From assembly GCA_947503365.1 (NCBI GenBank), contig CANNDT010000059.1, positions 1 to 27,495 on the forward strand: DNA of 27,495 bases. Reading direction: 5' to 3'. Of the stretch, positions 13,316 through 20,469 are shown in pieces. The position numbers and the translations under genes were made by a program. This stretch comes from CANNDT01 sp945876205 (lineage in GTDB: Bacteria; Acidobacteriota; Vicinamibacteria; Vicinamibacterales; UBA2999). The first letter of the stretch is position 1, and each line of letters opens with the position of its first letter. Below the pieces are notes generated by a model. That model had not been told where the DNA came from. It ran no database searches and was given only the letters and a program-made list of their open reading frames with translations.

Positions 13316-14017
13316 CTACGGAACGAACGGCTTCCAGCTCCCCGCCCCGCCCAGCACTTCGTTCGGCCTGAACCGCCCTTTGTAATCGAGCGACCGGCAG
13401 CCTTCCACGTAGTAGCCAAGGTAGACGTGCGGCAGTCCGCGCTGGCGCGCCGAGGCGATGATCGACATCACGTTGTAGGTCCCCAGAGAACGGTGGCGCT
13501 CCGCGGGGTCGTAATAGAAGTAGATCGCGGAGAGGCCTTCCGGCAGTGCATCCACGTAGCCGACGCCGATCAGCCGGTCGCCGACGTAGTAACTCCACTC
13601 CTCCGTGCGAAACGGATTCTCGAGCAGCAGCCCCAGGTGCTCACCCGCATCCGCAGGCCACCCCTTCGCCTCATGCCCGTGTTGCTGGAACTTCGCGAAC
13701 AGATCCAGCTTCTCGGCGGAGCTCGTTGGAGTGGCGATGCGAAGCGTGATCGCCGCCTGGTTCTTCTTCCACGCCCGCCGCTGGCTCTCACGCGGGCGGA
13801 ATGTGTCCACTGGCACACGCACGGATTGGCACATCCGGCATGACGGGCAGTCGGGGCGAAACATCACGTAGCCAAAACGCCGCCATCCCTCGCGCAGGCG
13901 ATCCATGTACTCCGCGGGGCGCATCCCGGGTGCCAGCTCGTAGCGGAGCTGCTGCACACGATCGGGAAGGTATTCGCACGGCGAGGGCGGCACGGTGAAC
14001 GTCAGGTCGCGGTTCAT
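13316..14017 (-). CDS. bpt: Aspartate/glutamate leucyltransferase (Bpt) or arginyltransferase
   Basis: 233 residues from ATG 14017. It transfers an amino acid (Leu in Bpt) from aminoacyl-tRNA to N-terminal Asp/Glu, marking proteins for ClpS-ClpAP degradation. CEYLPDRVQQLRYELAPGMRPAEYMDRLREGWRRFGYVMFRPDCPSC is the ATE N-terminal domain (with FRPDC..CR.CQSVRVPV); IGVGYVDALPEGLSAIYFYYDPAERHRSLGTYNVM and LGYYVEGCRSLDYKGRFRPNEVL are the C-terminal GNAT-like domain. Length agrees with bacterial Bpt (about 240). No ClpS gene is nearby. The boundary between Leu- and Arg-transfer cannot be drawn by eye. Confidence 0.87.
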   Translation of the reverse strand: MNRDLTFTVPPSPCEYLPDRVQQLRYELAPGMRPAEYMDRLREGWRRFGYVMFRPDCPSCRMCQSVRVPVDTFRPRESQRRAWKKNQAAITLRIATPTSSAEKLDLFAKFQQHGHEAKGWPADAGEHLGLLLENPFRTEEWSYYVGDRLIGVGYVDALPEGLSAIYFYYDPAERHRSLGTYNVMSIIASARQRGLPHVYLGYYVEGCRSLDYKGRFRPNEVLGGAGSWKPFVP

Positions 14018-14083
14018 GACAGCAGCGTCTGCAATTCAGTGTAACGGCACTGGTGAACATGCGGTACAACCCTATCCACCCTC

Positions 14084-14260
14084 ATGAAAGCGATTCTTCA
14101 TACCCGTTACGGATCGCTGGCGCGGTCATGCACTACTTCTGAACTTCCAAGCAAAGAGTGTCGCCTGTTACCAGCCGCGTTCGGCATGCCGGGCCGCCTT
14201 AGTCGACGAACTCATGAGACACCTGGAATTGTAGGTGCCGTGGGCGCGGGCTCGGTTTAG
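14084..14260 (+). pseudogene. Possible N-terminal remnant of a medium-chain dehydrogenase
   Basis: From ATG 14084 the frame begins MKAILHTRYGS, very like the start of zinc-type quinone oxidoreductases and alcohol dehydrogenases (MKAIVYTRYGSPDVL). The next residues (LARSCTTSELPSKE) do not fit, and the frame stops at 14260 after 58 codons. Only about 11 residues support this, so it may be chance. The rest of 14018-14291 shows no other gene. Confidence 0.3.
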
Positions 14261-14291
14261 GATCGCTCTTTCGCACACAAGGAGCAGCCAT

Positions 14292-15410
14292 ATGTCCGTC
14301 TCAGGCTTCATCAGAATCCCCGCGGCACTACTGATCGTCGTCGGCTCGATCGCCCTGCAGGTCGCGAGCGTCCAGGCACAGCAGCGCGGAGGCACTCCGC
14401 AGACCGACGCGGTACAACCCGTCAACACGGGCGCGAATCCCTACATCGTCACCAGGGATTGGGCACAGCTCACCAAGGAGGCCCGGCCCTGGGGCGGCTC
14501 CAACGGCGTCGCCATCGATCGCGACGGCAAGACCGTGTGGGCGACGGACCGCTGCTCGCCGGGCACCGCGCCGGGCTGTCTCGGCACGAAGGCGAATCCG
14601 GTTCACCACTTCGATGAGTCAGGCAAGGAGATCAGAAGCTTCGGCGGCGGCATGTTCGTCTGGCCGCACGGCATCCACGTGGACCGCGACGGCAACGTCT
14701 GGGTGACCGACGCACGCGCCGCCAGCGCCGACGAGCTCACCAAGTTTCCCGGCGAAGACAAGAAAGGCAGCGTCGTCGTGAAGTTCAGCCCCGAGGGCAA
14801 GGTGCTGATGACGCTCGGCAAGCCGGGCGTGAGAGGCAATCCTCCCGAGGCGCTGACCGACCCGACCGATGTCGTCACCGATCCGGGCAACGGCGATGTC
14901 TACGTCGCGGAAAGTCATACGGACGTCGCCGACCCGAATTTGATCGGCCGCGTCTCGGTGTTCGACAAGAACGGGAAGTTCCTGCGCATCATCGGCAAGA
15001 CCGGCACGGGTCCGGGCGAGTTCCGTACGCCGCACGGACTCGAGTTCGATTCGCAGGGCCGCCTGATCGTCGCCGACCGCCACAACCACCGCGTCCAGAT
15101 CCTGACGAAGGACGGCACGTTCGTCCGTGAGTTCGACGACTTCGGCCGCAGTAGCGGACTCGCCATCGACAAGAACGACGTGATCTATACGGCCGACTCG
15201 GAGTCAACCGAGCGTGTGCATCCTGGCTGGCAGCGAGGCGTCCGGATCGGCAGTCTCAAGGACGGCAAGGTGACGGTGTTCATTCCGCCGCACGCCGTGC
15301 CGAATTCAACCGATGGCGCGATGGGCGAAGGCATCGCCATCGACGCCGCCGGCAACGTCTACACGGCCGAAGCCGCGCTGAGGGGCGTCACGAAATACGT
15401 GAAGCGCTAG
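14292..15410 (+). CDS. Secreted NHL-repeat six-bladed beta-propeller protein
   Basis: 372 residues from ATG 14292, with AAGGAG eight bases upstream. Signal peptide 1-29 (IPAALLIVVGSIALQVASVQAQ). NHL blades recur: GVAIDRDGKTVWATD, GIHVDRDGNVWVTDARA, DVVTDPGNGDVYVAES, GLEFDSQGRLIVADRHNHRVQIL, GLAIDKNDVIYTADSE and GIAIDAAGNVYTAEA. This resembles peptidyl-alpha-hydroxyglycine lyase/SMP-30-type propellers, which bind metals and small ligands or cleave peptidylglycine; the catalytic residues cannot be judged by eye. Periplasmic or extracellular. Its 3' end overlaps the truncated VWA gene on the other strand by 23 bp. Confidence 0.85.
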   Translation: MSVSGFIRIPAALLIVVGSIALQVASVQAQQRGGTPQTDAVQPVNTGANPYIVTRDWAQLTKEARPWGGSNGVAIDRDGKTVWATDRCSPGTAPGCLGTKANPVHHFDESGKEIRSFGGGMFVWPHGIHVDRDGNVWVTDARAASADELTKFPGEDKKGSVVVKFSPEGKVLMTLGKPGVRGNPPEALTDPTDVVTDPGNGDVYVAESHTDVADPNLIGRVSVFDKNGKFLRIIGKTGTGPGEFRTPHGLEFDSQGRLIVADRHNHRVQILTKDGTFVREFDDFGRSSGLAIDKNDVIYTADSESTERVHPGWQRGVRIGSLKDGKVTVFIPPHAVPNSTDGAMGEGIAIDAAGNVYTAEAALRGVTKYVKR

Positions 15411-15753
15411 ACGCGCGACGATCCTCCGCTCGAAGGCGCGTGAAGAGCTGCTCCGACGCGGCTCGCAGCAGCGGCAGGTTGCCCTCCATGCTGCCCGAGA
15501 CGTCGAGCATGACGATGATCCGGATGGCGCGGGGCGTGTTGTCGAACAGGGTGATGGGCTGGGGCTTGCCTTCGTCGCGCACCTCGAACGCCTCGCGCGT
15601 GAGCGTCGTGACGAGCCGGCCGTCCCGGTCGGTCACGGTCGCGTAGACATGCACGGCATCACCCGTGCCCCGGAAGACCGCCTGCTGGCCCGCCGCGCCA
15701 ACCGTCGCCATGAGGCACGCGGCGAGTGTCACGAACCGTGACATGCGAGTCAT
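15388..15753 (-). pseudogene. von Willebrand A-domain protein, 3'-truncated
   Basis: 121 residues from ATG 15753. Signal peptide (LAACLMATVGAAGQ), then an Acidobacteriota-type beta domain VHVYATVTDRDGRLVTTLTREAFEVRDEGKPQPITLFDN, then the first strand of the VWA domain with MIDAS motif DVSGSM (in IIVMLDVSGSMEGNLPLLRAASEQLFTRLR). Complete proteins of this type have about 300 residues; this frame ends after AEDRRASSASRIS, before the Thr and Asp MIDAS ligands. The missing part is replaced by the convergent NHL gene, so a deletion fused the two. It may still be translated but cannot form a VWA domain. Confidence 0.75.
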
Positions 15754-15808
15754 GCGTCTAGTGATACCACGGGCGCGCGGCGCATGACAGAATCCTCACA
15801 CCCCCAAC

Positions 15809-16747
15809 ATGCCGAGCCCGCCCGTCGTTCACGTTGCTGCGATTCGGAAGACGTACGGGCGAACGGTGGCTGTGGATGAGGTGTCGTTCAACGTCCAGCC
15901 GGGCGAGATCTTCGGCCTCATCGGACCCAACGGCGCCGGCAAGACCACGACGATGGAGTGCGTCGAGGGATTGCGGGTACCCGACCGCGGCGCCATCTCG
16001 GTACTGGGATTGGATCCCGCACGCAATCGCCACGCGCTGCAGGAGCGGATCGGCGTGCAGTTGCAGGAGGCGCAGCTCCAGAAGCGGATCAAGGTCATCG
16101 AAGCGGTCGGCCTCTGGGCGTCGCTCTACCAGAAGCCGCTCGACGGCGATCGCCTGATCGAGCAACTCGGTCTGAGCGACAAGCGGAACGCCTGGTTCAT
16201 GACGCTCTCGGGCGGGCAGAAGCAGCGGCTGTTCATCGCCCTCGCTCTTATCAACGACCCGGAAGTCGTGTTTCTCGACGAACTGACCACCGGACTCGAT
16301 CCGCAGGCGCGCCGCGCGATCTGGGACCTGGTTCGGGGCATCCGCCAGCGTGGCAAGACGGTGCTGTTGACGACGCACCTGATGGAGGAGGCGGAGCGTC
16401 TCTGCGACCGCGTGGCGATCATCGACCACGGACGCATCATCGACATCGGCGCGCCCGCGGAGCTCGTGCTGCGGCACTGCCCCGAACGCACGGTGTTCGT
16501 CGCGACCGACGATGTGACGGCTGCGGAGCGGTTTCGCGCCCTTCCGCAAGTGCAGTCAGTCGTCTCGGACCCCTCGACTGCGCTCGGGGCAGGAGGGCAA
16601 CTGATTATTCGCGGCCAGGGAGACCTGGTCACGGAGGTCATTCACTGCCTGGCAGAACACCGAATCCGGGTCACCGATTTCCGCACCGAGGTGCCGACGC
16701 TCGAGGACGTCTTCCTCAAGCTGACCGGGCACCTGATTCGCGACTGA
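15809..16747 (+). CDS. ABC-type exporter, ATP-binding subunit
   Basis: 312 residues from ATG 15809. Walker A GPNGAGKTT at 39-47, signature LSGGQKQR, Walker B VVFLDELTTGLD (Leu in place of the usual Pro of LDEPT), switch His in LLTTHLMEEAE. It belongs to the DrrA/NodI/CcmA-like group that drives ABC-2 exporters of drugs, lipids or polysaccharides. The last 90 residues are the usual accessory domain, ending in the TLEDVFLKLTG motif. Within it, DPSTALGAGG (codons at about 16569-16598) comes from a palindromic repeat inserted in frame. The permease gene follows after 10 bp. Confidence 0.93.
   Translation: MPSPPVVHVAAIRKTYGRTVAVDEVSFNVQPGEIFGLIGPNGAGKTTTMECVEGLRVPDRGAISVLGLDPARNRHALQERIGVQLQEAQLQKRIKVIEAVGLWASLYQKPLDGDRLIEQLGLSDKRNAWFMTLSGGQKQRLFIALALINDPEVVFLDELTTGLDPQARRAIWDLVRGIRQRGKTVLLTTHLMEEAERLCDRVAIIDHGRIIDIGAPAELVLRHCPERTVFVATDDVTAAERFRALPQVQSVVSDPSTALGAGGQLIIRGQGDLVTEVIHCLAEHRIRVTDFRTEVPTLEDVFLKLTGHLIRD
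16570..16592 (+). repeat. REP-like palindrome inside the ABC ATPase gene
   Basis: CCCCTCGACTGCGCTCGGGG (16570-16588 region) is an imperfect palindrome of the kind found between genes in Acidobacteriota and related phyla (CCCTTCGACT...GCTCAGGGCAGG type). Here it is in frame within codons for DPSTALGAGG and does not break the protein. It is the only such copy I see in the window. Confidence 0.5.
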
Positions 16748-16757
16748 GGCCTGCACC

Positions 16758-17501
16758 ATGCTGCGCGGACTGTGGCAACTCACCTGGCTGGAAATCAAGA
16801 TCTTCGCGCGAGAGCCGCTCGGCCTCGTCGGGTCGATCGCCTTTCCCGTGTTGATCTTCGTCGTCTTGCGCCGCGCGACGGGGTCGGTTCGCGGCGTGGC
16901 GGCCCTGCCGCGGTTCGTCTCGGTCGATCTACCGGTGTTCGCGTCGGTGATGATCGCGGCGAGCGCGGTGCTGTCGCTGGTGGCGATCATCGCGATCTAT
17001 CGTGAAGGCGGCATCCTCAAGCGGCTGCGAGCGACCCCGCTTCGGCCGCACACGATCCTGACCGCGCACGTGCTGGTGAAACTCCTGTTCACGGCCGTCA
17101 CGCTGGGTGCGCTGATCATGGTCGGCCGGCGAATCTATCCCGTGGACGCCGGGGTACCGCTGCTGTCGTACACGGTGGCGCTGCTCTTCAGCACGGCGAG
17201 CCTGATCTCGCTCGGGTTCGTCCTCGCCAGCGTGGTACCGACCGCACGATTCGCGCAGCCGATCGGGAGCCTCGCCCTCTATCCCATGCTCGGCTTCTCT
17301 GGACTCTTCGTCCCGGTGGAATCGCTCCCGCCCATGCTGCAGGCAATTGCCCGAGCGCTGCCCCTCACCTACGCCGTGTCACTACTCCGGGGCATCTGGC
17401 ACGGCGAAGGGTGGGCCGCTCACGCTTCCGACGCCGCGATACTGGCCCTGATGTTCCTGATTTTTACGGCGATCGCCACCAAAGTGTTCAGGTGGGAATA
17501 A
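16758..17501 (+). CDS. ABC-2 type exporter, permease subunit
   Basis: 247 residues from ATG 16758, directly behind the ATPase gene. Six hydrophobic segments are visible, among them LVGSIAFPVLIFVVL, PVFASVMIAASAVLSLVAII, LVKLLFTAVTLGALIMVG, LLFSTASLISLGFVLASVV and ILALMFLIFTAIATKVF. The motif YREGGILKRLRATPL is the typical cytoplasmic loop of DrrB/NodJ permeases, and SGLFVPVESLPPMLQAIARALPLTY is the ABC-2 signature near the fifth helix. With the ATPase it should form a 2+2 exporter of hydrophobic compounds; the substrate is unknown. Confidence 0.92.
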   Translation: MLRGLWQLTWLEIKIFAREPLGLVGSIAFPVLIFVVLRRATGSVRGVAALPRFVSVDLPVFASVMIAASAVLSLVAIIAIYREGGILKRLRATPLRPHTILTAHVLVKLLFTAVTLGALIMVGRRIYPVDAGVPLLSYTVALLFSTASLISLGFVLASVVPTARFAQPIGSLALYPMLGFSGLFVPVESLPPMLQAIARALPLTYAVSLLRGIWHGEGWAAHASDAAILALMFLIFTAIATKVFRWE

Positions 17502-17551
17502 CTGAGGCCGCCCTCGCGAAACAGGCGGATGCTGGCGCCCGAACGCTAGAT

Positions 17552-17965
17552 TTAGCCGCGGCCGCGACGACGGTTGGTCTTGATCATCGTCTTCGCCTCC
17601 CGCAGTTTCGCCGCCTGGCTCTGCGCCCGTTTGGCGGCGGCGCCAGCCGGAGCCGGCTTGCGGTGTTTCTTTCCGGGGGCATCGACGGCGCCGCCGCTCC
17701 GGCCCTTGGTGGTTGCGCGTGACGCCGCCGCAGGCGTCTTCTTCGACGCCTTCGTCATGCCCTCCGCGAAGTGCTCCAGCAGCTCCGCGGCGCCGTCACG
17801 CACGCTGGCGATCTGCTGATTCAGCTTCGCGCGGTCGACGCGATCCAGCCAACCTTCCGCCTTCGCCTGAAACGTCCCGGCCATCCGCCCGAGTTCCTCG
17901 GCAAACGCGAGAACCCGCTGCTCCGTCGTCTCGGCTGTCACATTTCCCTTGTCGCGCTTCGCCAT
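17552..17965 (-). CDS. Histone-H1-like basic protein
   Basis: 137 residues from ATG 17965. Residues 12-72 form an amphipathic helical part (EQRVLAFAEELGRMAGTFQAKAEGWLDRVDRAKLNQQIASVRDGAAELLEHF). Residues 73-137 are Lys/Ala/Arg-rich without hydrophobic core (KASKKTPAAASRATTKGRSGG..., KRAQSQAAKLREAKTMIKTNRRRGRG), resembling the C-terminal tails of histone H1 and of bacterial nucleoid proteins. It probably binds DNA; I know no name for the family. The REP-like palindrome lies just upstream. Confidence 0.65.
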   Translation of the reverse strand: MAKRDKGNVTAETTEQRVLAFAEELGRMAGTFQAKAEGWLDRVDRAKLNQQIASVRDGAAELLEHFAEGMTKASKKTPAAASRATTKGRSGGAVDAPGKKHRKPAPAGAAAKRAQSQAAKLREAKTMIKTNRRRGRG

Positions 17966-17977
17966 TTGAGTTCCCCT

Positions 17978-18007
17978 CTCACGGTCCGCCTGAAGGCGGA
18001 CACTACG
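17978..18007. repeat. Short interspersed palindrome (VRLKADTTYV type)
   Basis: GTCCGCC (17984-17990), loop TGAA, GGCGGAC (17995-18001) form a perfect 7-bp hairpin within CTCACGGTCCGCCTGAAGGC and following ACTACGTAC. One reading of this element is TVRLKADTTYV, a string I remember from many Acidobacteriota gene calls, so it is probably a genome-wide REP-like family. It sits in the gap between the H1-like gene and the alcohol dehydrogenase. Confidence 0.6.
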
Positions 18008-18047
18008 TACGTCTTTGTCTAGTGTAGGAGTTTTTCGTACGCGAGAA

Positions 18048-19106
18048 CTAGATCGAACTCAGGTCGATGACGAACCTGAACCGGACGTCGCTCTTGAGGA
18101 CGCGTTCATAGGCCTCATTGATGCGCGACATCGGGATGACTTCGATCTCCGCGGCGATGCCATGCGTGCCGCAGAAGTCGAGCATCTCCTGGGTTTCCGG
18201 AATGCTGCCGATCAACGAACCGGCCAGGCGGCGACGGCCGCCGATCAGCGCGAAGGCATTCACCGGCACCGCTTCCTCAGGCACACCCACCTGCACCATC
18301 GTGCCGTCGATCTTCAGCAGCCCAAGCAAGGCGCTCCAATCGATCGGCGCGCTCACGGTATTGACGATCAGGTCGAACGCACCGGCCAGGCTCGTGAATG
18401 TGGCTGGATCGGATGTCGCCCGGTAGTCGTCCGCGCCCAGCCGCGTGCCGTCGGCCTGCTTGGCCAGCGACTGGCTGAGCACCGTCACGTGGGCGCCCAT
18501 GGCGTGGGCGATCTGCACCCCCATGTGGCCGAGGCCGCCGAGGCCGATGATCGCCACCTTCTTGCCCGGACCTGTCTTCCAGTGCGCGAGCGGTGAGTAC
18601 AAGGTGATGCCAGCGCACAGGAGCGGCGCCGCGACGTCGAGCGGCAGATTGTCGGGGATGCGCAGAACGTAGTCCTGCTTCACGGTGATCGCCTGCGAGT
18701 AGCCGCCGAAGGTGGGCGTCTTCTTGTCGTGCTCGTAGCCGTTGTAGGTCAGGACCAGCGTGTCGAGATGATATTGCTCGTCGTCGCGGCCGCACTTCCC
18801 GATCGACGCCCCGCCATCGACGAAACAGCCAACGCCAACCCGGTCGCCTATCTTGAACTTCGTCACGGCGCTGCCGACCGCCGAGACGATACCGGCGATC
18901 TCGTGACCCGGCACCATCGGAAACACGGATCCGCCCCAGCCGTCGCGCGCCTGGTGAATGTCGGAGTGGCAGACCCCGCAGAACTTGCTCTCGATCACCA
19001 CATCGTCAGCGCGAGGCTCCCGACGATCGACCTGAAACGGAGCCAGAGGCGTGTCTGCGGCTTGCGCCGCGTAGGCTTTGATTCGCGACCTAGACGCCGT
19101 GTCCAT
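18048..19106 (-). CDS. Zinc-dependent NAD(P) alcohol dehydrogenase (YahK/CAD type), structural-zinc cysteines mostly lost
   Basis: 352 residues from ATG 19106, overlapping the leuA 3' end by 17 bp. The catalytic zinc ligands are intact: CGVCHSDIH, VPGHEIAG and PLLCAGIT. The Rossmann motif is IIGLGGLGHMGVQIAHAMGA. The family normally carries four cysteines of the second zinc (C-x2-C-x2-C-x7-C after VDS); here the stretch is VDGGASIGKCGRDDEQYH, so only one of the four Cys remains (one is His). It reduces aldehydes with NADPH in related enzymes. Canonical proteins begin MKAYAAQ; here that Met is Ile (RIKAYAAQ), hence the upstream start. The link with leuA may be only positional. Confidence 0.88.
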   Translation of the reverse strand: MDTASRSRIKAYAAQAADTPLAPFQVDRREPRADDVVIESKFCGVCHSDIHQARDGWGGSVFPMVPGHEIAGIVSAVGSAVTKFKIGDRVGVGCFVDGGASIGKCGRDDEQYHLDTLVLTYNGYEHDKKTPTFGGYSQAITVKQDYVLRIPDNLPLDVAAPLLCAGITLYSPLAHWKTGPGKKVAIIGLGGLGHMGVQIAHAMGAHVTVLSQSLAKQADGTRLGADDYRATSDPATFTSLAGAFDLIVNTVSAPIDWSALLGLLKIDGTMVQVGVPEEAVPVNAFALIGGRRRLAGSLIGSIPETQEMLDFCGTHGIAAEIEVIPMSRINEAYERVLKSDVRFRFVIDLSSI

Positions 19107-20343
19107 ACCCCGACTCGTGCAGCGCGTGGTGTGTCGTGGCCGTCGGCGTGTCGAAAGGATCGACCGGCTCCGCCACCACCACGGTCGTCGTGCGCACGGT
19201 GCTGACCACCGCGACGATGTCGTTGTCGGTGAGGACTTTTCGATCGTCGGCAATGGACATGAGCGCGCGGTAGACCTCGAGCAGTTCCACCGCTTCGAGC
19301 TCGATGCCCAGGTCCTGGCAGCGGCGCTTCACGGCGGCGCGACCGGAGTGCTTGCCGAGTACCAGCGGGTTCCAGGGCGCGCCGACGTCCTCGGGACGCA
19401 TGATCTCGTAGGTGCGGCGATCCTTCAGGAAGCCGTCCTGGTGGATGCCGGCTTCGTGCGAGAAGGCGTTGCGGCCGACGACGGCCTTATTCGATTGCAC
19501 GGCCTGCCCCGTCAGCTTCGTGAGCAGCTCGCTCGACTGGTAGATCTGCGCCGGGTCGACGCCCACCTCGTACGGCAGGCGATCGCCGCGGACGCGGAAC
19601 GCCATCACGATCTCTTCGAGCGCCGCGTTGCCCGCGCGCTCGCCGATGCCGTTGATGGTGCACTCGACCTGCCGGGCGCCGCCGTTGACGGCCGCCAGCG
19701 AATTGGCCACCGCGAGGCCCAGGTCGTCATGGCAGTGCGTGCTGAAGATCACCTTGTCGGAGTTCGGGATGCGCTCGCGGACGCGCTGAAAGAAGTCGAG
19801 CGTCTCGTCCGGCGTGCTGTAGCCAACCGTGTCGGGCAGGTTGATCGTGCTGGCGCCGACCTTGATGACCGCCTCGATCACGCGGCAGAGGAAATCGAAG
19901 TCGCTGCGGGTGGCGTCTTCCGCGGAGAACTCGACGTCAAACGTGTGGTGACGCGCGTAGCGGACGGCGTCGACCGCCGCCTCGAGGCACTGCTCGCGCG
20001 TGATGCGCAGCTTGGCCTGGAGATGCAGGTCGGACGTCGCGATGAACGTGTGGATGCGCCCCTGGGCGGCCGGCTTGATCGACCAGGCCGCCTTCTCGAG
20101 GTCGGCGCGGTGGCAGCGCGCGAGGCACGCAATGACCGGGCGGCGCAACTCGGTGGCAATCAGGCGAACCGCTTCGGCGTCGGCCGGCGAGGCAATCGGG
20201 AACCCGGCTTCGATGATATCGACGCCCAGGGTATCGAGTTGACGGGCAAGCTGGAGCTTCTCGGCCGGGCGTAGCGAAAACCCGGGGGCCTGTTCCCCGT
20301 CGCGCAGCGTCGTGTCGAAGATCCAGACTCGATCCTTACCCAT
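19090..20343 (-). CDS. leuA: 2-isopropylmalate synthase without the leucine-binding regulatory domain
   Basis: 417 residues from ATG 20343. First step of leucine synthesis: acetyl-CoA plus 2-oxoisovalerate to 2-isopropylmalate. DTTLRDGEQAPGFSL (10-24) and the metal motif HCHDDLGLAVANSL place it in the LeuA group; GIGERAGNAALEEIVM and SHEAGIHQDGFLK are typical. Ordinary LeuA has about 500-520 residues with a C-terminal allosteric domain; this protein leaves the family after KVLTDNDIVAVV (about 390) and ends with the unrelated TTTVVVAEPVDPFDTPTATTHHALHESG tail (in two parts). Feedback inhibition by leucine is therefore unlikely. The gene is divergent from the LysR regulator. Confidence 0.9.
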   Translation of the reverse strand: MGKDRVWIFDTTLRDGEQAPGFSLRPAEKLQLARQLDTLGVDIIEAGFPIASPADAEAVRLIATELRRPVIACLARCHRADLEKAAWSIKPAAQGRIHTFIATSDLHLQAKLRITREQCLEAAVDAVRYARHHTFDVEFSAEDATRSDFDFLCRVIEAVIKVGASTINLPDTVGYSTPDETLDFFQRVRERIPNSDKVIFSTHCHDDLGLAVANSLAAVNGGARQVECTINGIGERAGNAALEEIVMAFRVRGDRLPYEVGVDPAQIYQSSELLTKLTGQAVQSNKAVVGRNAFSHEAGIHQDGFLKDRRTYEIMRPEDVGAPWNPLVLGKHSGRAAVKRRCQDLGIELEAVELLEVYRALMSIADDRKVLTDNDIVAVVSTVRTTTVVVAEPVDPFDTPTATTHHALHESGYGHGV

Positions 20344-20390
20344 CTGATTTCCTCCCGCCGAAGCCGATGCGAAGGCGGCCCCCTTTAGTC

Positions 20391-20420
20391 AGTAGACGCG
20401 ACCGGGTGGGATAATGTCAA
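20391..20420 (-). promoter_or_regulatory. leuA promoter
   Basis: On the minus strand TTGACA (20420-20415), an 18-bp spacer and TCTACT (20396-20391) lie 48 bp in front of the leuA ATG. The -35 is perfect, the -10 matches four of six. Confidence 0.5.
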
Positions 20421-20442
20421 AATGATAGTTATTCTGCTTTGA
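20417..20442. promoter_or_regulatory. Candidate LysR-type operator in the leuA/lysR divergent region
   Basis: An inverted repeat TCAAA (20417-20421) ... TTTGA (20438-20442) in an A/T-rich patch, unlike the surrounding GC-rich DNA, with ATAGTTAT at its centre. It overlaps the leuA -35 and lies before the TATACT box of the lysR gene, where LysR regulators usually bind. Confidence 0.4.
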
Positions 20443-20452
20443 TATCGGTGCT

Positions 20453-20458
20453 TATACT
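20453..20458 (+). promoter_or_regulatory. -10 box of the LysR-family gene
   Basis: TATACT lies 11 bases before the GTG start codon at 20470, so the leader would be about five bases or absent. The -35 region is poor (GTTATT or TATTCT), as expected for a promoter that depends on or is blocked by its own regulator. Confidence 0.4.
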
Positions 20459-20469
20459 GGAGCCGTGCA

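Noticed and set aside
19078..20274. Plus-strand frame of 398 codons opposite leuA
   Set aside because: Shadow of leuA; low-complexity Arg/Ala/Asp composition and no recognisable domain.
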